From: Pedobacter sp. Leaf170
GTDB lineage: Bacteria; Bacteroidota; Bacteroidia; Sphingobacteriales; Sphingobacteriaceae
Direction of reading: 5' to 3'
Length of the DNA stretch: 64,000 nucleotides
Assembly: GCF_920984665.1 (NCBI RefSeq)
Contig: NZ_CAKLBP010000003.1
Span: forward strand, 248,001 to 312,000
The notes under the pieces are model-generated. The model did no database searches and was not told the DNA's origin. It saw only the letters and a list, made by a program, of their open reading frames with translations. The translations under genes were made by a program, and so were the position numbers. Of this stretch, positions 37,695 through 45,097 are shown piece after piece (position 1 is the stretch's first letter; every line of letters starts with the position of its first letter).

Positions 37695-38879
37695 ATGAAT
37701 ATTGAGATTTTAGATAATGCTGTACAAGAGTATATCAATTTAAACTTAAACAATGATGTAAATAAAATTGCATTATCTAAATCTCCTTTTAAAAACATTT
37801 CTGCTGCAGAACTTGCCAATCAGATTGTAGCCAAAAAAAAAGCAGAGAGGAAATTACCTTCCTGGTACCACACCGAAAAAATTTATTACCCTTCTTCCCT
37901 ATCTATCGAGCAAACTTCATCAGAAATTACTGCAAAATACAAATCTAGGTTGGCTAAAGGCAAAAGACTTATCGACCTTACCGCCGGTTTTGGTGTAGAT
38001 GCTTATTATTTCTCAAAATATGTTTCTGAGATAACACATTGCGAAATCAACGAAGATTTATCTTCTATTGCAAAACATAATGCAGTGCAGCTAAAAACAA
38101 AGAATATCATTTTCAAAGCTGTAGACGGACTGGAATACCTCGAGAATTCAAAAAATATATTCGATACTGCTTACATCGATCCGGCGAGAAGAGCAGAAAA
38201 AGGAAAGGTATTTTTATTAAAAGATTGTACGCCTGATGTAGTTAGTAACCTTGATAAAATCTTAACCAAAACAAATACACTATTAATAAAAACTGCTCCC
38301 TTATTAGATATAGCTGCTGGCTTAGCTGAATTAAGATACGTGTCTGAAATCCATATTGTAAGCGTAAAAAATGAATGCAAAGAATTGGTGTGGGTTATAG
38401 ATAAAGCTGTTTCAGGAGCAGCAAAAATTATTGCAGTTACCTTAAACGATACTGAAAAGAAATTCAATTTTTCTTTAGCAGAAATGAATGTTGAGGCACT
38501 TTATGCTGAGCACATAAATGGTGGCGAATACTTGTATGAGCCCGATGTAGCGCTTTTAAAATCTGGTGCATTTAACCTTATTGGCTCAACATACGGTTTA
38601 AAAAAACTGCACCAACAAACTCAACTATATGTTTCTTCAAAGATTGAATCAACCTTTCCGGGTAGAATTTTTAAAATCATTTCAATAATAAAAGGTAATG
38701 AATTGAAGAAAATTAAAAATTTATGCGGTAATGTCATCGTTAGAAATTATCCTGCGAAAGCAGAAGACTTGGTTAAGAAATTTAAAATAAAGAGTGAAAA
38801 AAATGGATTTTTAATTTTCACCAGGAACGTTCGAAATGAATTAATCGTAATATCAGCACAGATAATTCAATATTATTAA
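37695..38879 (+). CDS. Class I SAM methyltransferase with THUMP-like domain
   Basis: A 394-residue protein. A SAM-binding core shows LIDLTAGFGVDAYYFSK (motif I), THCEINEDLSSIAKHNA and the DPARR motif (AYIDPARRAEKG). The C-terminal third is the THUMP-like region ending in KKNGFLIFTRN-type sequence. This combination is typical of Bacteroidota proteins thought to act on RNA; the target is unknown. It is last of the four-gene operon and shares a terminator with the cold-shock gene. Confidence 0.82.
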   Translation: MNIEILDNAVQEYINLNLNNDVNKIALSKSPFKNISAAELANQIVAKKKAERKLPSWYHTEKIYYPSSLSIEQTSSEITAKYKSRLAKGKRLIDLTAGFGVDAYYFSKYVSEITHCEINEDLSSIAKHNAVQLKTKNIIFKAVDGLEYLENSKNIFDTAYIDPARRAEKGKVFLLKDCTPDVVSNLDKILTKTNTLLIKTAPLLDIAAGLAELRYVSEIHIVSVKNECKELVWVIDKAVSGAAKIIAVTLNDTEKKFNFSLAEMNVEALYAEHINGGEYLYEPDVALLKSGAFNLIGSTYGLKKLHQQTQLYVSSKIESTFPGRIFKIISIIKGNELKKIKNLCGNVIVRNYPAKAEDLVKKFKIKSEKNGFLIFTRNVRNELIVISAQIIQYY

Positions 38880-38886
38880 CCATAAA

Positions 38887-38916
38887 AAAAGTCTTCCACT
38901 GTTATGAAAGACTTTT
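38887..38916. terminator. Bidirectional terminator, methyltransferase/cold-shock genes
   Basis: The stem AAAAGTCTT/AAGACTTTT has A-rich and T-rich flanks on both strands, between convergent genes. Confidence 0.75.
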
Positions 38917-38941
38917 ACAGGGATGTTAAAAGTATATGTTG

Positions 38942-39139
38942 TTAAACCTTTTTAACGTTTACTGCTTGCAAACCTTTTCTACCTTCTGCTACTTCAAATT
39001 CAACCTGATCGTTTTCTTGCAAACTCTCAATTCCACCCAAAACATCCTTAAAATGTACAAATAAATCTTTATTGTCTTCTTGAACAATAAAACCAAAACC
39101 TTTCTGCGTATTAAACCATTTAACTTTTCCGGTTGCCAT
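38942..39139 (-). CDS. Cold-shock domain protein
   Basis: A 65-residue CspA-like protein. It starts MATGKVKWFN, with RNP1 KGFGFIV and RNP2-like LFVHFKDV, and is full length for the family. It binds single-stranded nucleic acids and acts as an RNA chaperone. The 188 bases upstream hold only AT-rich DNA and an imperfect hairpin near 39275-39305, which may instead be the peroxiredoxin terminator. Confidence 0.95.
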   Translation of the reverse strand: MATGKVKWFNTQKGFGFIVQEDNKDLFVHFKDVLGGIESLQENDQVEFEVAEGRKGLQAVNVKKV

Positions 39140-39327
39140 AAAAAAAATAAAAAATAATATAGAAATTAAACCCTTATTGCTTTGTTTCTAATTTTTACAC
39201 CACCAATTGAAAAGAAAATCACTTAAAACAATCAGAATATGCGCTAATACCGAAATAAAACTATCAAATATAATTAATCAGCCGCAAAAAGGCAATTAAT
39301 TATTACTAAACACCTAAAAATGATAGC

Positions 39328-39963
39328 TTATTTGTTCGGCTGAGGTGTAGTTCTTAAATAAGGTTTGATAATTTTATGTCCTTTCGGGAATTTTTCTGGT
39401 ATATCCTCAGTTTTGATACTATTTACAACAATAACATCGTCACCATCTTGCCAGTCTGCCGGTGTTGCCACACTGTAATTGGCTGTTAACTGCAAAGAAT
39501 CTATCACTCTTAAAACCTCATTGAAGTTTCTACCTGTCGAAGCCGGATAAGTGATGATAAGTTTTACCTTTTTATCAGACCCAATCACGAATAAAGAGCG
39601 AACGGTTAATGTTTCGGAGGCATTAGGGTGAATCATATCGTATAAATTCGCTACAACTTTATCCGGATCGGCAATAATAGGAAAGTCAACTGAAGTATTT
39701 TGTGTTTCATTTATGTCGCTAATCCACCCTTTATGTGATTCTGTAGTATCAACGCTTATGGCTAAAACCTTTACATTACGTTTTTCAAATTCACCTTTTA
39801 AAGCTGCCGTACGTCCAAGTTCTGTAGTACAAACCGGTGTATAATCTGCCGGATGCGAAAATAATACACCCCACCCATCACCTAAATACTCGTAAAAATC
39901 TATTTTACCTATCGATGTTTCTGCCTGAAAATTTGGTGCGACATCGCCTAATCTTATGCTCAT
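39328..39963 (-). CDS. 1-Cys (Prx6-type) peroxiredoxin
   Basis: A 211-residue peroxiredoxin. The peroxidatic cysteine is in HPADYTPVCTTELG, and the C-terminal extension ends DIPEKFPKGHKIIKPYLRTTPQ, as in Prx6. No resolving cysteine is visible, so it is a 1-Cys enzyme that reduces peroxides using an external thiol. A TAGATTTG box on the minus strand (39992-39999) lies 28 bases before the ATG. Confidence 0.93.
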   Translation of the reverse strand: MSIRLGDVAPNFQAETSIGKIDFYEYLGDGWGVLFSHPADYTPVCTTELGRTAALKGEFEKRNVKVLAISVDTTESHKGWISDINETQNTSVDFPIIADPDKVVANLYDMIHPNASETLTVRSLFVIGSDKKVKLIITYPASTGRNFNEVLRVIDSLQLTANYSVATPADWQDGDDVIVVNSIKTEDIPEKFPKGHKIIKPYLRTTPQPNK

Positions 39964-39991
39964 AATTATCTGTTTTTTTAAAGTTGATAAA

Positions 39992-39999
39992 CAAATCTA
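39992..39999 (-). promoter_or_regulatory. Putative -7 box of the peroxiredoxin gene
   Basis: TAGATTTG on the minus strand, a perfect TAnnTTTG match, giving a leader of about 20 bases. Confidence 0.5.
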
Positions 40000-40058
40000 A
40001 TCAATAGAATAGTAAATACATAGATTTTATATAATTAAAAAGCAATATGCGGTTAAAC

Positions 40059-40093
40059 AAAAAAACCTTGAAGGTTTTAGCCGACAAGGTTTT
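40059..40093 (-). terminator. Terminator of the sigma-protease operon
   Basis: The stem AAAACCTTG/CAAGGTTTT (40062-40070 and 40085-40093) is followed by seven T on the minus strand. Confidence 0.8.
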
Positions 40094-40118
40094 AAGCATA
40101 TTAATTTGTTTGGGTAAA

Positions 40119-41216
40119 TTAATTATAAACTTTAATCATGAAAACATAATCTTGCAGTTTTTCTATCTGCTTGGCACGTTTTAATCCTGATAATGCATTT
40201 TTACGGTTAGCAGAAATTTTCTTACCTAAAGAATCTTGAGGAATCGCCCGCATGGCATCTAAAATATATTTTGATTTAATTGCAAATGATGCACCTTCAG
40301 CCGAAGTTTCTTTACCACTGATAATACCAACAAGGTTACCATTATTATCAAGCAAAGGACCACCACTGTTGCCCGGGTTTAAAGGAATAGCCACCTGATA
40401 TTGAGTTGTATCGCCAACAAAACCGCTTTTAGAACTTACGTAACCTTCGCCAAGCACGGCATCGTCTTTTGGATAACCCCAGGTATAAACATTTTCTCCA
40501 ACACCCGTGCTGTTTCTTTTAATAGTATAAGGCAAAGCAGATAAGTTTTTGAAATTCTTATCATCGATTTTCAAAATTGCGATATCATATTCTGGGTCTT
40601 TAAGGATAACCTTCACTTTAAAAGATTCTCCCTGGTTATTTTGAATGTAAACCGAATCAGCACCTGTAATCACATGCAAATTAGTAGCGATATAACCATT
40701 GGTAGAAACCGCAAAACCTGTTCCGCCGAAGTTTCCAGGATTAGCAGGCAATTTACTAGCCGTAACAGCAGTGCTGCTAATTTTGCGGATTAAGTTATTT
40801 TGCGTTTTTACCGCGTTAGTAACTTGTTTGCTTAACTGAACATATTTATCAGCCTGTTGGCTATTATGTTGAATAGAATATATCGAAACAAATGATAATA
40901 CTAGGAAAGAAGCCGCAACAGCAATTGCAGATCTGTGTTTACGCCACAATTGAATTACGCGAGATGGATGAGGCCTAACTGATGCGGCAAGAGTTTCCAC
41001 ATCAATTTCTGCATGAATTTTATCTAACTGCTCTTTTAACAACAATTGTTGCGCATATTCTTCCATAGTATGTAAGAATACTTTATGCGAAACCACTTTA
41101 TGATCAACACTTGCATCATTGCGGCGCAGTTGCTCAAAAGCTTCAACCTCCTGTGCACTAAGTTTACCTAATAGATAATCTTCAATAATTGCATCTAACT
41201 CTAAATCGTTTCTCAT
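40119..41216 (-). CDS. Membrane-anchored trypsin-like protease fused to an anti-sigma-like N-terminus
   Basis: A 365-residue protein. Residues 1-90 are cytoplasmic and mostly helical (LDAIIEDYLLGKLSAQEVEAFEQL), a pattern seen in anti-sigma factors of this phylum. One membrane helix follows at about 95-115 (AIAVAASFLVLSFVSIYSI). The rest is a trypsin/HtrA-like protease with triad His181 (TNLHVI), Asp211 (YDIAIL) and Ser284 (GNSGGP). No PDZ domain is present. The start at ATG 41216 lies 8 bases after the sigma stop; an upstream ATG at 41264 would overlap the sigma gene. It probably holds the ECF sigma factor at the membrane, with the protease as periplasmic sensor or effector. That role is inferred from order and topology. 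Confidence 0.8.
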   Translation of the reverse strand: MRNDLELDAIIEDYLLGKLSAQEVEAFEQLRRNDASVDHKVVSHKVFLHTMEEYAQQLLLKEQLDKIHAEIDVETLAASVRPHPSRVIQLWRKHRSAIAVAASFLVLSFVSIYSIQHNSQQADKYVQLSKQVTNAVKTQNNLIRKISSTAVTASKLPANPGNFGGTGFAVSTNGYIATNLHVITGADSVYIQNNQGESFKVKVILKDPEYDIAILKIDDKNFKNLSALPYTIKRNSTGVGENVYTWGYPKDDAVLGEGYVSSKSGFVGDTTQYQVAIPLNPGNSGGPLLDNNGNLVGIISGKETSAEGASFAIKSKYILDAMRAIPQDSLGKKISANRKNALSGLKRAKQIEKLQDYVFMIKVYN

Positions 41217-41224
41217 CTCTGTTA

Positions 41225-41791
41225 CTAATGTTGAAAAAATATTTTCTTTAACCTTTGCAAGCACTTATATTTCTGTGTTTTTGCATTGTCTGTATTGGTA
41301 TAACCAAACTTTTCGCAAATATCCTGCATGGATAAATTGTGGATGTAAAAATCCTGAATAATGGTTTTACAAGGTTCGCCTAAATGGCCCAAAGCAGATT
41401 GCATTTTAACAAAAGCAGCATCCTTCTCTTCATGTTGCTCTACATCCTCCTCTACCGCAAACACATCCTCATAATCGGTTATATTACCTGCCTTCTTGCT
41501 ATTTTGCGCTAATTTCTTAAGCCAAATACGCCGGCATACCGAATAAATATATGTTTTAAGTTTACTGCTTAGCTCAAAATCTCCTTGTTTTATCTTATTG
41601 TATAAAACAATTATGGCTTCCTGATAAACATCTTTCGCATCATCTTCATCCCCATTGTTATTAAGTATAAACTGCAAAACCATTGCATAATATGCTTTAT
41701 ATAACTTGTTAAGGGCATCTTCTGAGTTATTTAGAATACCTAAAATAACCTCTCTATCTGTTGGAACTGAACTCTTTAAACCGTTATTCAC
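41225..41791 (-). CDS. ECF-type RNA polymerase sigma factor
   Basis: A 188-residue sigma-70-family protein. Region 2 shows ALNKLYKAYYAMVLQFIL and AKDVYQEAIIVLYNKI. Region 4 shows LGEPCKTIIQDFYIHNLSMQDICEKFGYTNTDNAKTQKYKCLQRL. There is no region 3 and no extra C-terminal domain. It directs polymerase to a specific promoter set; the GGGTTACY-N15/16-YATTAAY motif found around it is the obvious candidate. It is translated ahead of the protease fusion in one operon. The downstream copy of the motif ends only 2 bases before this ATG, so that copy would give a leaderless or shortened message. Confidence 0.9.
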   Translation of the reverse strand: MNNGLKSSVPTDREVILGILNNSEDALNKLYKAYYAMVLQFILNNNGDEDDAKDVYQEAIIVLYNKIKQGDFELSSKLKTYIYSVCRRIWLKKLAQNSKKAGNITDYEDVFAVEEDVEQHEEKDAAFVKMQSALGHLGEPCKTIIQDFYIHNLSMQDICEKFGYTNTDNAKTQKYKCLQRLKKIFFQH

Positions 41792-41793
41792 TA

Positions 41794-41823
41794 GTTAATA
41801 CTTTTTTCTATAAATAGTAACCC
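41794..41823 (-). promoter_or_regulatory. ECF-promoter-like motif, copy d (before the sigma gene)
   Basis: On the minus strand GGGTTACT (41816-41823), a 15-base spacer, then TATTAAC (41794-41800). It agrees with copies a-c, but it ends 2 bases before the sigma ATG, so it may not drive a full-length message. Confidence 0.55.
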
Positions 41824-41862
41824 AATATTAGATAAAAAAAATATCTATCGCTACCTATAGTT

Positions 41863-41893
41863 ATTAATACTATCCACAATTGAACGGTAACCC
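41863..41893 (-). promoter_or_regulatory. ECF-promoter-like motif, copy c (sigma operon)
   Basis: On the minus strand GGGTTACC (41886-41893), a 16-base spacer, then TATTAAT (41863-41869). It is about 70 bases before the sigma ATG, a good position for an autoregulated promoter. Confidence 0.6.
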
Positions 41894-41931
41894 ACACCAA
41901 AAAAAATAATTTCACTTTTTTTAAAATAATC

Positions 41932-41961
41932 GGGTTACCTTTTTACCTTTGCGGCATTAAC
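41932..41961 (+). promoter_or_regulatory. ECF-promoter-like motif, copy a (lipoprotein 1)
   Basis: GGGTTACC (41932-41939), a 15-base spacer, then CATTAAC (41955-41961), 33 bases before the ATG. The spacer also contains TACCTTTG (41944-41951), a housekeeping-type -7 box, so two promoters may overlap. Confidence 0.65.
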
Positions 41962-41994
41962 AGTAAATTAATTAATACTTAAAAAAATTTCAAA

Positions 41995-42210
41995 ATGAAA
42001 AATGCATTCAAATTAGGCTTTTTAGCTTTAGCTTTATCTTTATCAGTTGTAGCTTGTAACTCAGAGAAAAAAGCTGAAGGTGCTGATTCAACTGCTGCTG
42101 ATACTTCAGTTTCTGCAACTGCTGATTCTGCTGCTGCAACTATCGATTCTGCTGCTGCTAAAGTTGATTCAGCTGCTGCTAAAGTTGATTCTGCTGCTAA
42201 AGCTCACTAG
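41995..42210 (+). CDS. Small Ala-rich heptad-repeat lipoprotein (copy 1)
   Basis: A 71-residue lipoprotein: signal peptide, lipobox VVAC with Cys21, then a 50-residue mature chain made of Ala, Asp, Ser, Thr, Lys and Val. From Asp44 a seven-residue unit repeats four times (DSAAATI, DSAAAKV, DSAAAKV, DSAAKAH). The strict heptad spacing with Ala at core positions recalls the alanine coiled coil of Braun-type lipoproteins, though the terminal Lys used for wall linkage is missing. The protein is identical to that of copy 3; the genes differ at two silent positions only. An ECF-like promoter motif precedes it. Abundant envelope lipoprotein is the likely role. Confidence 0.8.
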   Translation: MKNAFKLGFLALALSLSVVACNSEKKAEGADSTAADTSVSATADSAAATIDSAAAKVDSAAAKVDSAAKAH

Positions 42211-42232
42211 TCAATATTTAAAAGACAAGAAT

Positions 42233-42266
42233 AAAAGGCTTTTGAGTTTTCTCGAAAGCCTTTTTT
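42233..42266 (+). terminator. Terminator of lipoprotein copy 1
   Basis: The stem AAAAGGCTTT/AAAGCCTTTT (42233-42242 and 42255-42264) ends in a T run. Confidence 0.88.
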
Positions 42267-42307
42267 CATTCAACCCCTTTTTATTTTAACCAAAATTTTA
42301 TCCTAAA

Positions 42308-42505
42308 ATGAAAAACACATATAAATTTGGCTTTTTAGCTTTAGTTATTTCTTTAACGGTTGTTGCTTGTGGCTCAGAAAAGAAATCTGATGAAATTGAT
42401 ACAACATTGGTTGATTCTTCTACAATTGCGCCACCTGTAACAACATCAGTTGATACAAATACTGTTGATACTGTTGCTATAGACTCTACCAAAAAGCCAT
42501 TGTAG
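42308..42505 (+). CDS. Small Asp/Thr/Val-rich lipoprotein (diverged paralogue)
   Basis: A 65-residue lipoprotein with the same signal-peptide design as its neighbours (KFGFLALVISLTVVAC, Cys21, then GSEKK). The mature part is Asp, Thr, Val and Ser rich and lacks the heptad repeat. It lies between the two identical copies and has its own start region, with no GGGTTACC motif visible upstream, so it may be regulated differently. An old duplicate is likely; the function is unknown. Confidence 0.7.
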   Translation: MKNTYKFGFLALVISLTVVACGSEKKSDEIDTTLVDSSTIAPPVTTSVDTNTVDTVAIDSTKKPL

Positions 42506-42544
42506 CGCCAGAAGAAAAATATTTTAAAAAAAAATAAATTTTTT

Positions 42545-42574
42545 GGGTTACCTTTTAAATATTCAGGTATTAAC
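42545..42574 (+). promoter_or_regulatory. ECF-promoter-like motif, copy b (lipoprotein 3)
   Basis: GGGTTACC (42545-42552), a 15-base spacer, then TATTAAC (42568-42574), 43 bases before the ATG. The spacer has diverged from copy a and lost the TACCTTTG box, while both motif halves are kept. Confidence 0.65.
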
Positions 42575-42617
42575 TGGTAATTAAAACGTTTATATAAACC
42601 TTAAAACAAATCCAAAA

Positions 42618-42833
42618 ATGAAAAATGCATTCAAATTAGGCTTTTTAGCTTTAGCTTTATCTTTATCAGTTGTAGCTTGTAACTCAGAGAAAAAAGCTGA
42701 AGGTGCTGATTCAACTGCTGCTGATACTTCAGTTTCTGCAACTGCTGATTCTGCTGCTGCAACTATCGATTCTGCTGCTGCTAAAGTTGATTCTGCTGCT
42801 GCTAAAGTTGACTCTGCTGCTAAAGCTCACTAG
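42618..42833 (+). CDS. Small Ala-rich heptad-repeat lipoprotein (copy 3, identical to copy 1)
   Basis: It encodes the same 71 residues as the gene at 41995-42210, with lipobox Cys21 and four Asp-led heptads. Only two of 216 coding bases differ (TCA/TCT and GAT/GAC, both silent). Similarity drops soon after the stop and before the start, except for the promoter-like motif. This points to a recent duplication or gene conversion limited to the coding region. A terminator follows at 42852. Confidence 0.8.
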   Translation: MKNAFKLGFLALALSLSVVACNSEKKAEGADSTAADTSVSATADSAAATIDSAAAKVDSAAAKVDSAAKAH

Positions 42834-42851
42834 TCAATATTTACAATATTT

Positions 42852-42882
42852 AAAGGCTTTGATTAATTTCAAGGCCTTTTTT
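42852..42882 (+). terminator. Terminator of lipoprotein copy 3
   Basis: AAAGGCTTTG pairs with CAAGGCCTTT (one G-U pair), loop 8, then six T. The loop differs from the copy 1 terminator. Confidence 0.82.
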
Positions 42883-42937
42883 GTTTTTATAGCAATATTC
42901 TTAGTAAACAAAACTCCTCAAAATCCATCAATTGTAG

Positions 42938-42945
42938 TAAATTTG
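42938..42945 (+). promoter_or_regulatory. Putative -7 box of purB
   Basis: TAAATTTG, a perfect TAnnTTTG match, is 22 bases before the purB ATG. Confidence 0.5.
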
Positions 42946-42967
42946 CGGCTTAAATATATTCCGCATA

Positions 42968-44314
42968 ATGAATTTAACCTCGCTACAAGCAATCTCACCA
43001 GTTGATGGTCGTTATAGAAAAACTACAGAAAATTTAGCCGCTTATTTTTCAGAAGAAGCGCTCATTAAATACCGTGTTTTCGTAGAAATTGAATATTTCA
43101 TTGCATTATGCGAAATAAACCTTCCCGGTTTAGAAAAATTTGAAAAGTCCCTTTATCCCCAACTTAGAAAAATCCACGAAAATTTTTCAGAGGCTGATGC
43201 TTTAGAAATTAAAGAAACAGAAAAAGTTACCAATCATGATGTTAAAGCTGTTGAGTATTTTATCAAAAGTAAATTCGACAATTTATCATTACAAGACTAC
43301 AAAGAGTTTATACATTTTGGCTTAACCTCTCAGGATATAAACAACACAGCAATCCCATTCTCCATCAAGTTAGCCTTAAACGATAGCTATTATCCGGCTA
43401 TAAAATCCCTGATTCAAAAAATAGAAGAACTTTCTTCTGAATGGAAAGACATCCCGATGCTTGCACATACACACGGACAGCCCGCATCTCCAACTAAACT
43501 GGGTAAAGAATTTTTAGTTTTTGCAGAGCGATTAAACATCCAGCTTGGAGCACTAAAAGCAATTCCAAATAGCGCAAAATTTGGTGGTGCAACCGGAAAT
43601 TTCAATGCACACCATATTGCTTATCCACAGGTAAAATGGGTAGATTTTTCGAATAAATTTGTTAACGATACTTTGGGTTTAACTAGAGCACAACACACAA
43701 CCCAAATTGAGCATTACGACCAATTTGCCGCACAATGTGATGCTTTAAAAAGAATAAACAACATCATCATCGATTTAGATAGAGACATCTGGACTTACAT
43801 CTCCAAAAACTACTTTAAGCAAAGGATTAAAGCAGGTGAAATTGGTTCATCGGCTATGCCGCATAAAGTTAACCCGATTGATTTTGAAAATGCAGAAGGA
43901 AATGCTGGAATTGCAAACGCTTTATTTGAATTCTTTGCAGCTAAACTTCCAATCTCTCGCTTACAAAGAGATTTAACAGACTCTACCGTTCTAAGAAATG
44001 TAGGCGTTCCGTTTGGGCACACTTTAATTGCTATAAACGCTACGCTTAGAGGGTTAAATAAGATATTACTAAATGAAGCTGCCTTAAACGCCGACCTGGA
44101 AGATAACTGGGCGGTTGTTGCCGAAGCCATTCAAACGGTTTTAAGAAGGGAAAACTATCCAAATCCATACGAAGCTTTAAAAGAATTAACCAGAACAAAT
44201 TCAAAAATAAATGCAGAAAGCATTGCACAGTTTATTGAAGGATTATCAGTTTCTGATGATGTTAAAGCAACTTTAAGAACCATTACACCATTTAATTATA
44301 CAGGCGTTTTTTAG
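42968..44314 (+). CDS. purB: Adenylosuccinate lyase
   Basis: A 448-residue fumarase/aspartase-superfamily enzyme. The signature SSAMPHKVNPIDFENAEGN (with the flexible-loop catalytic Ser), the HTHGQPASPTKLGKE His-containing loop and FGLTSQDINNTA are all present. It splits SAICAR and adenylosuccinate, releasing fumarate, in purine synthesis. The length is as in E. coli-type PurB. It has its own promoter box, and the NifU-type gene follows after 83 bases. Confidence 0.96.
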   Translation: MNLTSLQAISPVDGRYRKTTENLAAYFSEEALIKYRVFVEIEYFIALCEINLPGLEKFEKSLYPQLRKIHENFSEADALEIKETEKVTNHDVKAVEYFIKSKFDNLSLQDYKEFIHFGLTSQDINNTAIPFSIKLALNDSYYPAIKSLIQKIEELSSEWKDIPMLAHTHGQPASPTKLGKEFLVFAERLNIQLGALKAIPNSAKFGGATGNFNAHHIAYPQVKWVDFSNKFVNDTLGLTRAQHTTQIEHYDQFAAQCDALKRINNIIIDLDRDIWTYISKNYFKQRIKAGEIGSSAMPHKVNPIDFENAEGNAGIANALFEFFAAKLPISRLQRDLTDSTVLRNVGVPFGHTLIAINATLRGLNKILLNEAALNADLEDNWAVVAEAIQTVLRRENYPNPYEALKELTRTNSKINAESIAQFIEGLSVSDDVKATLRTITPFNYTGVF

Positions 44315-44370
44315 GCGATTAAATTGACGCTAAACAGACAGCAGAAAAAAGCTTTATTAATCTTTATTGC

Positions 44371-44378
44371 TAATTTTG
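44371..44378 (+). promoter_or_regulatory. Putative -7 box of the NifU-type gene
   Basis: TAATTTTG, a perfect TAnnTTTG match, is 19 bases before the ATG. Confidence 0.5.
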
Positions 44379-44397
44379 TGTATCAAATTGATTAGAC

Positions 44398-44949
44398 ATG
44401 ACCATTAACGTATATACAGAACAAACTCCTAACCCGGCAACCATGAAATTCATGGTGAATAAGCTGTTAATTAACGGAAGTGAAGATTTTGCGACAAAAG
44501 AAAGTGCAGAAAATTCTCCTTTTGCAAAAGAGTTATTCAAATTCAACTTTGTATCAGGTGTATTTTTCGCAAGTAATTTCGTTACCATAACAAAGGCTGA
44601 CGATGCTGAATGGGCAGATATTGAAGCTATTTTAAAAGAGTTTGTAAAAGGTGCAGTAGAATCTGAATTAAAAATAAAAGAAGCTACGGCTGATGAAGCA
44701 CCTAATTTTGAAGGTTCTGAAACTGAAATTAAAATTCAACAGATTTTGCACGATTACGTTCGCCCTGCGGTAGAACAAGATGGTGGCGCAATTACTTATA
44801 AATCTTTTGATGAAGGTGTTGTAACGGTAGAACTTCGCGGTTCTTGCAGTGGTTGCCCTTCTTCAACAATTACATTAAAATCTGGTATCCAGAATTTACT
44901 ACAAAGAATGGTTCCGGAAGTTACTGATGTAGTTTCAGAAGCACTATAG
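44398..44949 (+). CDS. NifU/Nfu-type iron-sulfur scaffold protein
   Basis: A 183-residue protein in two parts. The N-terminal Nfu domain (ITVYTEQTPNPATMKFMVNK-like opening) is followed by a C-terminal NifU domain with the cluster ligands in RGSCSGCPSS (CxxC). Such proteins carry Fe-S clusters to target enzymes. One plausible client in this window is MtaB, a radical-SAM Fe-S enzyme, but this is inference. A terminator shared with the convergent side follows. Confidence 0.92.
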   Translation: MTINVYTEQTPNPATMKFMVNKLLINGSEDFATKESAENSPFAKELFKFNFVSGVFFASNFVTITKADDAEWADIEAILKEFVKGAVESELKIKEATADEAPNFEGSETEIKIQQILHDYVRPAVEQDGGAITYKSFDEGVVTVELRGSCSGCPSSTITLKSGIQNLLQRMVPEVTDVVSEAL

Positions 44950-44970
44950 AGATTTCTATCATATCCACAA

Positions 44971-45000
44971 AAAAAAGCTTATCAACCGATAAGCTTTTTT
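44971..45000. terminator. Bidirectional terminator after the NifU-type gene
   Basis: AAAAAAGCTTATC pairs with GATAAGCTTTTTT across a 4-base loop, and T continues to 45001. Confidence 0.88.
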
Positions 45001-45039
45001 TGTTTGTGCTCATTTTTTGGGGCTTAATAAATATAGATT

Positions 45040-45065
45040 CGTCATTGCGAGGCACGAAGCAATCT
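45040..45065 (+). repeat. Half copy of a dispersed Bacteroidota repeat
   Basis: CGTCATTGCGAGGCACGAAG followed by CAATCT. From memory this is one arm of a palindromic repeat common in Bacteroidota; the opposite arm is missing here. No copy number can be given. Confidence 0.45.
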
Positions 45066-45097
45066 TTTAAAAATAAATTATTATTAAGTATTAAAAT

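Noticed and set aside
42080..42289. Leu-rich frame overlapping lipoprotein copy 1
   Set aside because: Arises from the repeated GCT-GAT-TCT codons read in another frame; it recurs at copy 3 for the same reason.
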